Part shown: one piece after another, positions 34,166 to 45,653 of the stretch
How the letters are laid out: each line of letters starts with the position of its first letter
Position numbering within the stretch: the first letter of the stretch is position 1
DNA from: Glycine soja
Taxonomy: Eukaryota > Streptophyta > Magnoliopsida > Fabales > Fabaceae
Assembly: GCF_004193775.1 (NCBI RefSeq)
Contig: NC_041016.1
Location: 37,225,334-37,289,333, forward strand
Direction: 5' to 3'
DNA: 64,000 nucleotides
Program-made: the position numbers and the translations under genes
The notes under the pieces: model-generated
The model's database searches: none
Told to the model about the DNA's origin: nothing
What the model saw: the letters and a program-made list of their open reading frames with translations, nothing else

Positions 34166-34739
34166 TTGATGAAGTTTTTCTGGATTTTGATCGGTGGAAG
34201 TGAAAGAGGAGTGAAAAAGAGGAAGATTGGGCTTTACGGGACGTGATTTGGTGAAGAATTGAGTGAGAATCGAAGGTTTGAAGTTCTAGGTATGGAGGAA
34301 AACGTGGAGGAAGCTTTGGCTGCGCACGAGCTCAGATTTCGTGAGTATTTATAGAAGATGACGCATTGTAATCGATTACAGGTATTGGTAATCGATTACA
34401 GGCCCAATAAGCCTTCTGGTAATCGATTACAGGATGTTGTAATCGATTACAGGCTGCCTGTTCATGTGTAATCGATTACACTGGATGGTAATCAATTACC
34501 AGAGCCTATCCTAGGCTAGTTTCTAAGAGAATATCTATATTTATGCTCAAATACATCCTATATGTCTAATTTTCACTACTAATACACTAAATTCAATCAT
34601 TCAATTACTATATACACAAGAAATCATAAATTCTATCATAAAAACAAGAATTCAAACAAGATCAACCAAAATAATCTACAATCAAAAGGTAAAAAGTAAA
34701 TCAACCAATCAATCAACCAATCAATCAACCAATCAATTC
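34166..34739 (-). promoter_or_regulatory. Leader between pol and third ORF, with ATCGAT motif array
   Basis: Five TGTAATCGATTACA/GGTAATCGATTAC words and one ATCAATTAC variant sit at 34365-34505, about 200 bp upstream of the third ORF's start. The same word clusters in the LTR U3. This could be a second promoter or a splicing-related region for the third ORF; the role is inference. The remainder (34510-34739) is A-rich, with an ATCAATCAACCA repeat near 34700-34735. Confidence 0.5.
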
Positions 34740-37700
34740 CTATTTTTCTAAATCTCTTACATCTAAGAGACCTAATTCTCTTCTAATAGAGAAAAACACT
34801 TCCTTGGGGAGAGGTTTAGTGAAAATATCAGCAAGTTGATTCTTAGTATCAACAAATTCTAATACACAATCTCCCTTTAAGACATGATCTCTAAGAAAGT
34901 GGTGTCTAATCTCTATGTGTTTAGTTCTTGAATGTTGAACTGGGTTTTTGGATAGATTTATGGCACTGGTATTATCACACTTAATAGGTATGCGATCAAG
35001 AATGATGCCATAGTCAGATAATTGTTGCTTCATCCATAAAATTTGTGCACAACAACTACCGGCAGAGATATACTCCGCTTCAGCAGTAGATAAAGCAACA
35101 CTGTTTTGTTTCTTACTATGCCATGAGACGAGAGCCGATCCAATAAATTGACAAGTTCCACTTGTACTTTTTCTATCAGTTTTAGATCCGGCAAAATCAG
35201 AATCAGAATATCCTATTAAGTTACATGTTGAATTTTTAGGATACCATAATCCTAAATTGATTGTTCCTAATAGATATCTCATGATTCTCTTTACTGCACT
35301 TAGATGTGATTGTTTGGGGTTGGATTGAAACCTAGCACACATGCATACACTAAACATAATATCAGGTCTACTAGCAGATAAATAAAGAAGAGATCCGATC
35401 ATACCTCGATATTGTTTTATGTCTATAGACTGACCAGATTCATCTTTATCTAAGTAACAATTAGTGCTCATCGGTGTAGACATGTGTTTTGCACTATCCA
35501 TCCCAAATCTTTTGATCAATTCCTTGCAGTATTTGGATTGATTGATGAATATACCTTCTTGAGTTTGCTTGATTTGTAATCCCAGAAAGTACTTTAGTTC
35601 TCCCATCATTGACATTTCAAATTCACTTTGCATATCAAGGGAAAACTCCTTGCACAATGAATCATTAGTGGATCCAAAAATTATATCATCAACATATATT
35701 TGAACCAACAAAATATCATTATGCCTTCTCTTTATGAATAATGTGGTATCCACTTTACCTCTGGAGAATTCTTTTTCAAGAAGAAAATTACTTAATCGTT
35801 CATACCATGCCCTAGGGGCTTGTTTCAAACCATAAAGAGCCTTTTGTAATTTATAAACATGGTTTGGTTTATCAGAAATTTCAAAACCAGGGGGTTGTTC
35901 AACATATACCTCTTCTTGAATTAAGCCATTTAAAAAGGCACTCTTAACATCCATTTGATAAAGTTTAAAGTTCATTATGGATGCATATGCCAAAAGCATT
36001 CTAATGGCTTCTAATCTTGCAACAGGAGCATATGTTTCTTCATAGTCTATCCCCTCTTCTTGATTATACCCTTTTGCTACTAATCTAGCTTTATTTCTAA
36101 TAATTATCCCATGTTCATCTAATTTATTTCTAAAAACCCATTTTGTTCCAATGACAGGATAATTTTCAGGTTTTTCTACTAATTTCCATACATTGTTTCT
36201 TTCAAATTGGTTTAGTTCTTCTTGCATGGCAATGATCCAATTATCATCTACTATGGCTTCTTTTATATTTTTAGGTTCAATCATAGATACAAAAGCCATA
36301 TTATTGCATAAATCTTTAAGAGAATGTCTAGTTGTTACCCCTTTTGAGATATCACCAATAATATTGTCGAGGGGATGATCTCTTGAAGTTTTCCATTCTC
36401 TTGGGAGTGCATCATTGGATTTGCCTTCTTCTGGAGGATCTTCATTGTTTCCTTTGTCATTTCCTTTAGAATCTTGTTCATGAATGTTCATATGTTCTAA
36501 AGAATCTGCAATGTCATCTAGCATATTCTTTGTTGACAATATAGCATAAGATTCATCAAAGGTAACATGAATGGATTCCTCTATATTCATAGTTCTCTTA
36601 TTATATATTCTATATGCTTTGCTTTGTAAAGAATATCCAAGAAAAATGCCTTCATCAGATTTTGCATCGAATTTTCCTAGATTATCTTTACCATTATTAA
36701 GTACAAAGCACTTGCACCCAAAAACATGTAGATGAGAAATATTAGGTTTTCTACCGTTAAATAACTCATATGGGGTTTTCTTTAAAATAGGTCTTATCAA
36801 GGCTCTATTCATGATGTAACATGCAGTATTGACAGCTTCAGCCCAAAAATACTTTGGAAGAGAAGTATCATTTAATAAAGTTCTTGCAATTTCTTCCAAT
36901 GACCTATTTTTCCTCTCAACAACTCCATTTTGTTGAGGAGTTCTTGGTGCAGAAAAATTATGTTCAATACCATGTTCATCACAAAATAATTCAAAATCTT
37001 TATTTTCAAATTCACCCCCATGATCACTTCTAATGGATGCAATCTTGAGATTTTTCTTGTTTTGTATGACTTTAGCAAGTTTCCTAAATGCATGGAATGA
37101 ATCACTTTTATGTGTAATAAATAATGTCCAAGTATATCTAGAGAAATCATCAACTATAACTAAAGCATAGTAATTTCCTCCAAAACTCATGGTTCTAGAT
37201 GGACCAAATAGATCCATATGCAATAACTGTAATGGTCGAGTGGTTGAAACAACATTTTTAGATTTGAATGAGACTCTTGTTTGTTTGCCCTTTTGACATG
37301 CATCGCATAATTTATCTTTTTCAAATTTCAATTTAGGCAAACCAACTACTAAATCCTTTGAAATTAATTTATTTAAGTGATCCATGTTTATGTGAGCAAT
37401 TCTTTTATGCCATAACCATGGATCATCATCTTTACTTAGAAAGCAATGATTGTTTTCTTGTTTTATGCTTAAGTCTATCATGTAAACATTATTGACTCTA
37501 TGTCCTACATGCTTTATATCAATGTCATGCTTATGTTCTATAAGACATTTCTGAGAATCAAATGATACTAGATAGCCTTTGTCACATAGTTGACTAACGC
37601 TAAGCAGGCTATGCTTAAGACCTTCAACAAGTAGAACATTTTCAATGGAGTTTGAAGAATTTGTACCTATTTTACCCACTCCAAGAATTCTACCTTTGTT

Positions 37701-37832
37701 GTTGTCACCATATGTTACATGCCCGCTTTTCTTTGGAGATATGTGTGTAAAATTTGATGCATCTCCAGTCATATGTTTTGAGCATCCGCTATCTGTGTAC
37801 CACTTCTTTCTCAAAGATACCTGCATAATCAA
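34740..37832 (-). CDS. pol: Copia Pol polyprotein: protease, integrase, reverse transcriptase, RNase H
   Basis: A 1030-residue open frame. The protease active site is DSG at residues 14-16 ([13 protein letters not shown]). A GAG-pre-integrase zinc region lies at about 140-180 ([13 protein letters not shown]...CDACQ). The integrase has D207, D270 and E306 with the D,D35E spacing. The reverse transcriptase has [17 protein letters not shown] and YVDD at 713-716. RNase H has D877, E918 and D953. The order protease-integrase-RT-RNase H is diagnostic of Ty1/copia. The frame starts without a good ATG four bases before the gag stop, in the -1 frame relative to gag, so it is probably expressed as Gag-Pol by frameshifting or a related recoding step. 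No stop or frameshift interrupts it. Confidence 0.96.
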   Translation of the reverse strand: MIMQVSLRKKWYTDSGCSKHMTGDASNFTHISPKKSGHVTYGDNNKGRILGVGKIGTNSSNSIENVLLVEGLKHSLLSVSQLCDKGYLVSFDSQKCLIEHKHDIDIKHVGHRVNNVYMIDLSIKQENNHCFLSKDDDPWLWHKRIAHINMDHLNKLISKDLVVGLPKLKFEKDKLCDACQKGKQTRVSFKSKNVVSTTRPLQLLHMDLFGPSRTMSFGGNYYALVIVDDFSRYTWTLFITHKSDSFHAFRKLAKVIQNKKNLKIASIRSDHGGEFENKDFELFCDEHGIEHNFSAPRTPQQNGVVERKNRSLEEIARTLLNDTSLPKYFWAEAVNTACYIMNRALIRPILKKTPYELFNGRKPNISHLHVFGCKCFVLNNGKDNLGKFDAKSDEGIFLGYSLQSKAYRIYNKRTMNIEESIHVTFDESYAILSTKNMLDDIADSLEHMNIHEQDSKGNDKGNNEDPPEEGKSNDALPREWKTSRDHPLDNIIGDISKGVTTRHSLKDLCNNMAFVSMIEPKNIKEAIVDDNWIIAMQEELNQFERNNVWKLVEKPENYPVIGTKWVFRNKLDEHGIIIRNKARLVAKGYNQEEGIDYEETYAPVARLEAIRMLLAYASIMNFKLYQMDVKSAFLNGLIQEEVYVEQPPGFEISDKPNHVYKLQKALYGLKQAPRAWYERLSNFLLEKEFSRGKVDTTLFIKRRHNDILLVQIYVDDIIFGSTNDSLCKEFSLDMQSEFEMSMMGELKYFLGLQIKQTQEGIFINQSKYCKELIKRFGMDSAKHMSTPMSTNCYLDKDESGQSIDIKQYRGMIGSLLYLSASRPDIMFSVCMCARFQSNPKQSHLSAVKRIMRYLLGTINLGLWYPKNSTCNLIGYSDSDFAGSKTDRKSTSGTCQFIGSALVSWHSKKQNSVALSTAEAEYISAGSCCAQILWMKQQLSDYGIILDRIPIKCDNTSAINLSKNPVQHSRTKHIEIRHHFLRDHVLKGDCVLEFVDTKNQLADIFTKPLPKEVFFSIRRELGLLDVRDLEK

Positions 37833-39562
37833 GTTTTTGACTTAGGTACCCAAATTTTATTGGGTCCTTGCATGTTAGTATTAACTGAGGATCCTTTTGG
37901 GACCCATATCATTTTAATATTACTGTAATTTTTCTTGAAGTAGCAAGTTGATATGCCATGTCCTCTTCTTCCACAGTAAAAACAAGTGATAGAATTAGAA
38001 TTACATTTTTGTGTGGAAGTGGAAAAGTTTTTATGAACCTTTTGTAGTTTTTCAGATTTATACCCTAGTCCATTTTTATTAGACACATATCTTTGTTTAC
38101 TTAATATAACATCTAAATTATTTCTACTATATGAAAATTTTGCAAGTGAATTTTTTAACTCTTTAATTTCTTTTACATATTTATCACAACAACTACAAGA
38201 ATCTGTTATTTTCTTGTCATTTATAGTGGAGATATTAACTTTTTCATTTGTTTTAGAGATTGAAACTTCATTTCTAAGAAGATCTAATTCTTTGTTTAAT
38301 TTTGAAATTTCATTTTCTAAATTTGAAATTGTTTTCTTTGATGATGAAACTAATTTTGCAAGTTTAATTGATTCTTTATGCAAATCAGCAAATGCATCTT
38401 GCAATTCATCAAAAGAAATAGATAAGTTGTTTGAAGATGTTACCTCTTCATCACTTTCGTAACTTTTTGCCATAAGGCAAAGATTTATCTCTTCATTTTC
38501 AGAATCATCAGAGGATTCCAAATCATTTTCATCCCATGTGATGTATGCTTTCTTTAGTTTCTTCTCACTATGATTTTTCTTTTCAGATTTTTCCATCTTT
38601 TTCTTGAAGATGGGACAATCAACCCTCAGATGTCCAGGCTGATTGCATTCAAAGCATTTTAGAGTAGAGGATGAATTTTCTGTCCTTCTCTTTGATTTAA
38701 AATTTGGTCGCCTCTGATTTCCTCTTACTTTAAGAAATTTGTTGAACCTTTTTACAAAGAAACTTAGATCATCATCATCATCAGCATCATTATCCTGATC
38801 ACTTTCTTCTTGAATTGAGGATGATGCTTTAAGAGCAATTCCTTTCTTTTTCTTGTCATTTTCTTCATTTTGGTGCAATCTCAATAGTTCCATCTCGTGT
38901 TCCTGCAACTTACCAAATAAAGTGGCAAGAGACATGTTAGACAAATCTCTTGATTCAGAAATAGCCGTTACTTTGGGTTGCCATTCTCTACTTAAACATC
39001 TTAGCACCTTGTTTATAAGATCTTCATTTTGAAATTCTTTGCCTAAGGCTGCTAGATGATTTACTATATGTGTAAATCTCTTTTGCATACTCTGAATATT
39101 TTCATTTGTATTCATTCTAAATAATTCATACTCATGAGTTAGTGCATTTATCCTAGATCTTTTAACATCTGTAGTTCCTTCATGTGTTAATCGAAGAGTG
39201 TCCCACATTTCCTTAGCACTCTTGCAATTTGAAACTCTGAAATATTCATCCATTCCTAGGGCAGATGTTATTATGTTTTTGGCTTTTAGGTTGTATTGTA
39301 CTCGTTTTCTATCCTCTTCAGACCATCTATCTCTAGGTTTTTCTATGGTTATGCTTTCACTTGATGAACTACCATCTATTGAAACTCTTTCTACTGTGGT
39401 GGGTATATAAGGCCCTATTTCAATGGCTTCCCAGATATTTAGATCTATTGCCTCGATAAAAATTTGCATTCGGGTTTTCCAGTAGTGGTAACCCTCTCCA
39501 TTAAAGATTGGAGGTCTATTGATAGAATTCCCTTCTGGAAATAAGGAATTTGCTGAGGCCAT
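37829..39562 (-). CDS. gag: Copia Gag polyprotein
   Basis: The open frame extends into the primer site, but the first true ATG is at 39562 ([18 protein letters not shown]), giving 577 residues. The N-terminal half is the UBN2/gag-polypeptide domain typical of copia ([35 protein letters not shown]). Counting from the frame's beginning, a CCHC zinc knuckle lies at residues 320-333 ([14 protein letters not shown]), followed by an acidic and coiled-coil stretch. A second knuckle is near the end ([14 protein letters not shown]). Two knuckles and this length suit a SIRE/Maximus-type Gag. The stop (TGA) overlaps the start of the pol frame. Confidence 0.95.
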   Translation of the reverse strand: MASANSLFPEGNSINRPPIFNGEGYHYWKTRMQIFIEAIDLNIWEAIEIGPYIPTTVERVSIDGSSSSESITIEKPRDRWSEEDRKRVQYNLKAKNIITSALGMDEYFRVSNCKSAKEMWDTLRLTHEGTTDVKRSRINALTHEYELFRMNTNENIQSMQKRFTHIVNHLAALGKEFQNEDLINKVLRCLSREWQPKVTAISESRDLSNMSLATLFGKLQEHEMELLRLHQNEENDKKKKGIALKASSSIQEESDQDNDADDDDDLSFFVKRFNKFLKVRGNQRRPNFKSKRRTENSSSTLKCFECNQPGHLRVDCPIFKKKMEKSEKKNHSEKKLKKAYITWDENDLESSDDSENEEINLCLMAKSYESDEEVTSSNNLSISFDELQDAFADLHKESIKLAKLVSSSKKTISNLENEISKLNKELDLLRNEVSISKTNEKVNISTINDKKITDSCSCCDKYVKEIKELKNSLAKFSYSRNNLDVILSKQRYVSNKNGLGYKSEKLQKVHKNFSTSTQKCNSNSITCFYCGRRGHGISTCYFKKNYSNIKMIWVPKGSSVNTNMQGPNKIWVPKSKT

Positions 39563-39600
39563 CTTTTTCTTGAAGCTTCTAAACTTTGTACAAGAATGAA

Positions 39601-39612
39601 GCTCTGATACCA
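39601..39612 (-). promoter_or_regulatory. Primer binding site (initiator tRNA-Met)
   Basis: On the minus strand, TGGTATCAGAGC lies two bases after the 5' LTR end. It is the standard complement of the plant initiator methionine tRNA 3' end used by copia elements. Confidence 0.95.
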
Positions 39613-39614
39613 CT

Positions 39615-40708
39615 TGTTAGACAAGTGGCCTCAGATATCTTAAGAAGGGGGGGGGTTGAATTAAGATATTCGAAACTTTTTCCCCTAATTAAAAATCTAT
39701 CTTACTTTTTAATTAAGTTATGAATTCCCTTAATGACAATCTTCTTAAATATTAATTCAAATGAAGCAACTTGAATATGAATATAAAGCAATAATAAATA
39801 AAGGAGATTAAGGGAAGAGAAAATGCAAACTCAGTTTTATACTGGTTCGGCCACACCCTTGTGCCTACGTCCAGTCCCCAAGCAACCCGCTTGAGAGTTC
39901 CACTAACTTGTAAATTCCTTTTACAAGTTCTAAACACACAAGGACAACCCTTCCTTTGTGTTTAGAGATTCTTTACAACAAGAGACTCACAGTCTCTTAA
40001 TCCCTTAGAGAATGAGAAGAAGAAGAGGAACAAATCTCTCTTGAAAGAGATGGATTTTACAGATTGAGCACTCAATTAATTCCTTAATGAATTGCAATTG
40101 AATTGGCCAAGGAATTCTTTAAGAGGATAAAATGAAATTGCTTTTTGAGAGGATAAACACTTTGTTGTTCTGAAAATCTCTGAGCAATTTCGTGTTTAAG
40201 TCACATATATATAGACCATTGGTGGTCATGAGTAAAGCCTTTGAAAAGTTGTGACTCTTGAAATTATTTTTCTGAAATTCCTGTCTGGTAATCGATTACA
40301 GCAATTGTGTAATCGATTACAGCTTTTAAAATTTGAATTAAAACGTTTACTAACTGCTGGTAATCGATTACCACAATTGTGTAATCGATTACAGCTTTTA
40401 AAATTTCGAATTCAAATTTTTATAGCTGTTATAAAACGTATTTGGCCACTGGTAATCGATTACATCCTCTGGTAATCGATTACCAGAGAGTAAAACCTTT
40501 GAAAAACACTTTTTATTTTAAATCACTTGGCCAAACCTTTGCTAATTCAATTAGGAATTCCCTTCCTAATATTCTAGTGATCATCTTGATGTTGTGACTT
40601 GTAATCTTGAAGTATTGTCTTGAATTTTAATCTTGAAAAGCCCATTTGCATCAATTGCAACACATCATCATGATCATCATCAAAACATCAAAGCCAATTG
40701 CATCTACA
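39615..40708 (-). repeat. 5' LTR of the copia element
   Basis: 1094 bp, matching 31471-32563 base for base as far as I could compare, apart from one extra G in a G-run near 39648. It contains the TATA box, six ATCGATTAC motifs at about 40288-40490, and the same leader hairpins. Confidence 0.97.
40205..40212 (-). promoter_or_regulatory. TATA box in copia 5' LTR
   Basis: TATATATA, read on the minus strand as CTATATATATG after CCAATGG, lies downstream of the ATCGATTAC cluster. It is the likely promoter for the genomic transcript. Confidence 0.65.
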
Positions 40709-40713
40709 GTGGT

Positions 40714-41601
40714 TCTGCTGAGTACTCACTTGGTACAATGCTGGGTATTTGTCTTGTAGGGTTAAGTCTCCTTCTCTCCATTTATCCTTCCAAAACCTAA
40801 TCCGGACCCCATCACCCACCTTCCACCTCATATTATTGATGAGACTGTTGCTGGAAAACAACTCTTAGATCCTTCCACCAAGGGGAGAAGTCTACACAAC
40901 ACAAGTGATCTCCTCTTCTTTAAAAGGTTTTACCATGCTATCCTTTTGAAAAGCAGATAAGACACTGAAATGTACTCCATCTAGGTTAGGTCTTTGAAGC
41001 TGAGGTTCATGGAATCTATTTTGAAAGTGCTGTAAAACCTCAACCTTAACCAAGAGAGGGTCTTCAACCCAAGAACCATCAATCAACAAACCCCTGATAG
41101 CATTTCTCCTCCTACTGTAATTGATTAGTTTGTGGAAATATGAACTATTGCTGTCCCCCTCTTTAACCCATCTACTTCTAGCTTTCTGTCTCAAGATACA
41201 TTCATGGAGATTAGCCTTTTCCCATTGCTTAGATTGAAGTTCCTTCAGCTGCTTGATTTGTTGCTCCGAAGGCTGAGATGACATAGAATTCTCCAACTCA
41301 TTCATATTCTGTTGGAGGTGCTTTATTTGAGTATATATATCTGCTAAATTCTCCTTACTCCACCTTTTCAACCTGTGTTTAAGGTTCTTAAGCTTGTTTT
41401 TTTAAGGCAAAGCCCCCCCACCCCATGGGCTGATAAGCAGACCAGCAATCCTTCACCACTTGCTGGTAGTCCTTCATCTTTAACCAGACATCAAAGACCT
41501 TAAAAGGCTTAGGGCCCTAGCCAATGATCTTGGATTTTAGGATAATAGGGCAGCCATCAGAATAGTTCCTCTCGAGGTTGAATTGATAGCTATCAGTCAA
41601 T
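40714..41601 (-). pseudogene. LINE linker region with RT core deleted
   Basis: Minus-strand coding from about 41.58 kb down starts with an endonuclease end (NYSDGCPIIL, where most LINEs have SDHCPI). It continues with KAYQ-type linker text and the open frame 41371-40892, including LRQKARSRWVKEGDSNSSYFHK, the conserved region just before the RT core. Near 40.89-40.87 kb this jumps straight to post-RT sequence (PWWKDL... then WKVGDGVRIRFWKDKW). The RT core of several hundred residues is therefore deleted. The protein would continue at 31470 beyond the copia insertion. Confidence 0.75.
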
Positions 41602-42361
41602 GAGCTTGGAATGCATGTAGTAATCAAAATCGGAACCATTTTCATCATTTGGTTGGTTTCCTCAAGTTGAGTCACAATGCAAAGCATCCATGGTGATGTT
41701 TGATCTGTCTTTACTTGTCAAGGAAGCTGCAAAAATTTGTCAAGGTTATAAGATTGTTGTGCTGTTCTAGAAACTGCACTGCATCAATTTGGTGGCTTTC
41801 ATACTAGTTCTATTAATCAATTTAAATCCTTTTCATATTACAAAAATGAATTTAATCATTAACTTTTAAAATTTTCAATTTAGTTTGAGAAATTAATATT
41901 TAGGTAAATTTATCCTTAATATTGAAAAATAAAGTTCTGAACCAGTCAATTTGGTTGCCTGATACACACCAACTTGGAGACCAAATTGCTTAAGTTAGTT
42001 ACCAAATTTGATTGATATTTATTTGTGATCATAATAACATTTTTACTTGTAGCTGCATTCAATATTGTCATAAAAAATTAAACTGAATTCAAATGGGTAT
42101 AATTATTTATTGCTTCACTAATAGCTTCTTTGTTCATATGTTACAACCACTGGAATATCTCAACCTCTATCCTTCGTACAATCTGTTCCTTCTAGTGAAA
42201 AAGTGAGGTGAGTTTATATTTCCTTTTTTTTTTGTCTTTATCTATGTTAGTTTGTTATATATTTTATATTTTATATGTTTGAGTTTTAAACGTGTAAAAA
42301 ATAGAAATAGAAAGGTCTGCTGATTGCTTATTAAATACAAAGTAGGGTATTTTGCTTGTAG
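41602..42361. other. CACTA interior, no gene recognised
   Basis: Begins with the right copy of the LINE A target duplication (GCTTGGAATGCATG). The rest is AT-rich with no domain. A donor-like GAGGTGAGT occurs near 42207. Confidence 0.4.
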
Positions 42362-43245
42362 AGTTTTTTTAAGGCAGAAAATATAATATATTATTAAGAT
42401 AATGTAAGCAGTACAAAGGGTAGTGAATGAAAGGAAATACAAAGAACCTCTGGTGCTGCCCTCCAAAGGAAAACCCAAACTAACCCAACAGGAAAGGCAA
42501 CCCCACATAGATTAACCAAAGGAGTCCGATATGTTGGAAGACCAGTGGTTAAAACTAGTGTTGAAGCCTTTGTCTCTAGGTTTTAGCCAAGACCAAACTA
42601 GAAACATAGCCTCTTCCATGACTTTAGAGGAATCAAAAGGATTTCCTTGAAAGATCAGGAGGTTCCTATGCTGCCATATAGCACTAGTTAGAGCAACCCA
42701 CCACCCACACCAGCTGCTATCATTTATGTCTGCACCAAACCCATCACAAAATTGGGCAAAATGGCTTGTTGGGGAAGCTGGAAGAGGTCCTACAGCCTGA
42801 ATCCATCTCATGGATTCCCACCACAGGCCTATTTTCCTTTTACAATTAAAGAGGAGATGACCCACTTCCTCCTACACTTGACCACAGAGAGGACAAACAG
42901 CCTCTTGGATAGCCACATTTCTTCTTAAGAGATTACCCTTAGTGGGGAGCCTGTCCTTGAGGAGCCTCCAAGTGAAGACATACCCACATTTCTTGGATAG
43001 CCACATTTCTGATGATAAAGCTTCCTCAGGTCCCTCCACCAGTAGGAAAATCCCCTTTTCTCTCGTCCAAACTGGAACTCTGTCCAACCTCCATATTTGG
43101 AGTTAATGATTCTAGCCCATAAATGCTGCTGACCAGAAGCTAAGGCCCATATCCATTTGCCCAACAAAGCTACATTGAATTTAGATATTTCTTTAATCCA
43201 CAGACCCTCTTCATTAGTTATTACAGTTGCAGTTAAGAGCATCCT
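42362..43245 (-). mobile_element. LINE D, 5'-truncated with internal damage
   Basis: A T-run at 42365-42371 marks the 3' end. Minus-strand coding pieces at 43242-42925, 43087-42872 and 42865-42512 include NVALLGKWIWALASGQQHLWARI, FTWRLLKDRLPTKGNLLRRN, the zinc-binding CPLCGQV...GHLLFNC, and the closing WWVALTSAIWQHRNLLIF. Frameshifts separate them, and a small duplication (CCACATTTCTT) is present near 42910 and 42990. No target duplication was found. Confidence 0.75.
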
Positions 43246-44770
43246 CAGTTGTCAAATTATAAAGCATGATACACCTTGGAGCTGGCCACTTACAGCACTA
43301 GTGAAACATATTCATCCATAACAAGTGGGCGGGTATAAAGAAAACTAGGAGGGAATGTAGGAGATTAGAGGCTGTTTTGGGCAGTGTGCAAGGGAAGTGT
43401 AATCAGTACATAGAGAGAGTGGCTTGTAACAACCTGTCCACATGGCATCTAGGGCCAGGAAACAAATTTGAGTAATGGGAATGGGATAAAGGGAGAAGAG
43501 TGGAGAGGGGAAAGACAGAGAACTGTGAGTGACATTTGGGAAGGGAGGAAGCCCACCCACCACCCCTCCAAGTACCTGCACTGTTTCTATTCCTGTTTTA
43601 TAAGTGTAAGTCTGTTTCTGTGAATGTCGTTCTGTATTGAGGGACTTATTCCCATTTCATGCAGTCAAATACTTGGGCTCCTTCTTATCAATCAGATTCA
43701 TTCAAATTTATTCTAATTCATTAACAGTCTCATCGTCTGGCATTTCCTTTGGGCATTTTGTAATATTCCTGTAATCACAAAGAGACAAATTCTGTTAGTA
43801 AGGAATCATAATAAATAGCCATGTAATAAAGCAAGTGGGAAATCAATGAAAAACACAGAATTCCTCTCCTTCTTAGTTCTTCTGCTTCTTCTTCTTCTTG
43901 GGGGAGCAGGCCCTTGAAGCCAGTAGCCCTGCTGGTTCTATCAAAGTGCCTCTAGCGTCTTGTCAAATTCTATAGGGAGAGGAACATGCTTGGGAACTGG
44001 TGCATCATTCTCAATCACCTTACATCTGTAATCATTTGGAACACCCCAAGGATCCCACTCTACACTCCAAAATATACATTGAATATATGCTAATAAATTT
44101 TGTAATAATTGATGCAAATACATTCCAAGGTATGCATTGAACAATTGTCTTTGTTTTCATAAATATTTGTATGAATGCAGAATGCAAGACAAATAAAGGA
44201 CTATTTGTTGTGAGCAAGTCAGGATTTTTTGTTTTCACATTTACTACAAAAATGTTACTCTATGTCCTATTCTCAAAAATTTGAATTAGAGTGAAAACGA
44301 TGTTGTCAAAAAAGAATCCAAAAAGGTTACAATTTATTATTCAAAAATAGAGGATCTAGTGAAAACAATTTATCTCTCATAACACAACTCGAAACAACAC
44401 TGCCATCGTTCTGATTTAGCAATCTTAAGATACCATCTATTCCGCCAACAACTAATGTTGATGTGTCACTATGCATGTGCTATAAGGAGTATATAACATT
44501 AGGACTCACTCGGTTGCTCCACAGCAGTTTCGTAGTTCTTCATGAAGTGAATAAACAAGTTTGAGAAACTCATAAGACAGGAGATTCAACTGTGCTGGAG
44601 ATAGGAGATTCGGCTAAAGTTGTGATAAAACAAGACATGAAGGGAAGAAGGCATAAATATGGGTTTAACAACAACAAACGTGAGAAGGCAGAGAAGAAAA
44701 GGGTGGTGGATGATGGAAACTGGCGACAAACATCAGCTGGATGAAGTCCTATGAAGATCCTCCTCATTCT
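43246..44770. other. CACTA interior with a possible captured host exon
   Basis: Mostly non-coding. On the minus strand around 44060-43960 there is an exon-like peptide, VEWDPWGVPNDYRCKVIEND, preceded by a pyrimidine-containing acceptor-like stretch. It is followed by PVPKHVPLPIEFDKTLEAL and a stop at 43941. The composition looks like a real protein exon. I do not recognise the family. Capture of host gene pieces by Tgm elements is documented, so a captured exon is plausible but unproven. Confidence 0.35.
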
Positions 44771-45320
44771 CAAAGAGGGGAACAAGCAACAATTTTAAGG
44801 TTGCACATTCAGGAACTAAAGAATTCAAAATAGCTAGTATTAAGAGGGATTTGTTTTTGGGATTCAGAGCACCAAGAGCGGATACGCAAGAAGCTTGCAC
44901 TTGAGGAGGGAAGGATATTTGCAGCTAATGAACAACTTTCTTAACTATTTGTCCTTCAGATTTTACTATTTCTTTTTGCTAATATGTAAATATAAATAGT
45001 ATAAGGCTATGGCGTAAAAACATGGTCTATATTTACTTCTAAGATTGTTAGGGGTAAAAAAGACCATGTCCATAAGCCATAGCCTTATACTATTTATATT
45101 TACATATTAGCAAAAAGAAACAGTAAAATCTGAAGGACAAATAATTAAGAAAGTTGTTCATTAGCTGCAAATATCCTTCCCTCCTCAAGCGCAAGCTTCT
45201 TGCGTAGCCGCTCTTGGTGCTCAGAAAATCCCAAAAACAAATCCCTCATATTACTAGCTATTTTGAATTCTTTAGTTCCTGAATGTACAACCTTCAAATT
45301 GTTGCTCGTTCCCCTCTTTG
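44771..45320. repeat. Large inverted duplication (hairpin), arms about 260 bp
   Basis: The left arm 44771-45028 begins CAAAGAGGGGAACAAGCAAC. The right arm 45061-45320 ends with the reverse complement, GTTGCTCGTTCCCCTCTTTG. They differ by few changes and are separated by only 32 bp. Each arm contains one exon-like open reading (minus 45145-45330: KKLALEEGRIFAANEQLS). A transcript crossing it would form a long near-perfect double strand. Confidence 0.92.
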
Positions 45321-45653
45321 TTTTTTGCAAAAAAGAAAATCAATATCAAAGAAAACATGGATGAAGTCCTAAGGATGCCATGTACATGTGTATTTCTAAA
45401 GATATAGTATTTATATTCCATCAAGCATACATTGACTGTTGATTACATGTAATAGACTTTTTATAACATGGTTGCCCCAAATCACAATTAAAAAGCACAA
45501 CTATCAATCTTTCGAAGTCCTTTGGTTAATTTGTCTTGTCTCCTTCTGTGGTGGGGTTTTGTTTAATAATATTATACTTTTGCCTTCCAAAAAAAACTTA
45601 TGACTGATCCTCTTTTCATTAATCCCATTTTGTATGTTATTGTATAAAAGATC
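45321..45653. other. CACTA interior upstream of the accessory gene
   Basis: No ORF. It contains a second copy of GGATGAAGTCCTA (45359, first at 44743), so the duplication that made the inverted repeat extended slightly outward. It is the likely promoter region of the next gene. Confidence 0.4.

Larger units (their letters stand above)
31471..40708 (-). mobile_element. Young, complete Ty1/copia element (SIRE-like) with a third ORF
   Basis: This 9238-bp element in minus orientation has LTRs at 39615-40708 (5') and 31471-32563 (3'), flanked by a perfect duplication gtggt (31466-31470 and 40709-40713). By eye the two LTRs differ only in one G-run (8 versus 9 G). It has an initiator-tRNA primer site, a polypurine tract, uninterrupted gag and pol, and a 378-codon ORF in the env position. 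It is inserted in the LINE within the CACTA element. Every catalytic motif I could check is present, so it may still be capable of transposition. Confidence 0.97.
29070..41601 (-). mobile_element. LINE A, outermost nested LINE (with insertions)
   Basis: GCTTGGAATGCATG (29056-29069) is followed by a T12 run, the minus-strand poly(A) tail. The identical 14 bases reappear at 41602-41615, next to LINE coding sequence reading toward the left. That is the layout of a LINE with a 14-bp target duplication. Minus-strand coding traces run from an endonuclease C-terminus (about 41.58 kb) through the linker region to a zf-RVT part (31.48-31.03 kb). The RT core is deleted at 40.87-40.90 kb. Other LINEs and the copia element interrupt it. 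Whether the pieces at 29.28-31.47 kb belong to this LINE or to a second one inserted in it is not settled. Confidence 0.6.
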
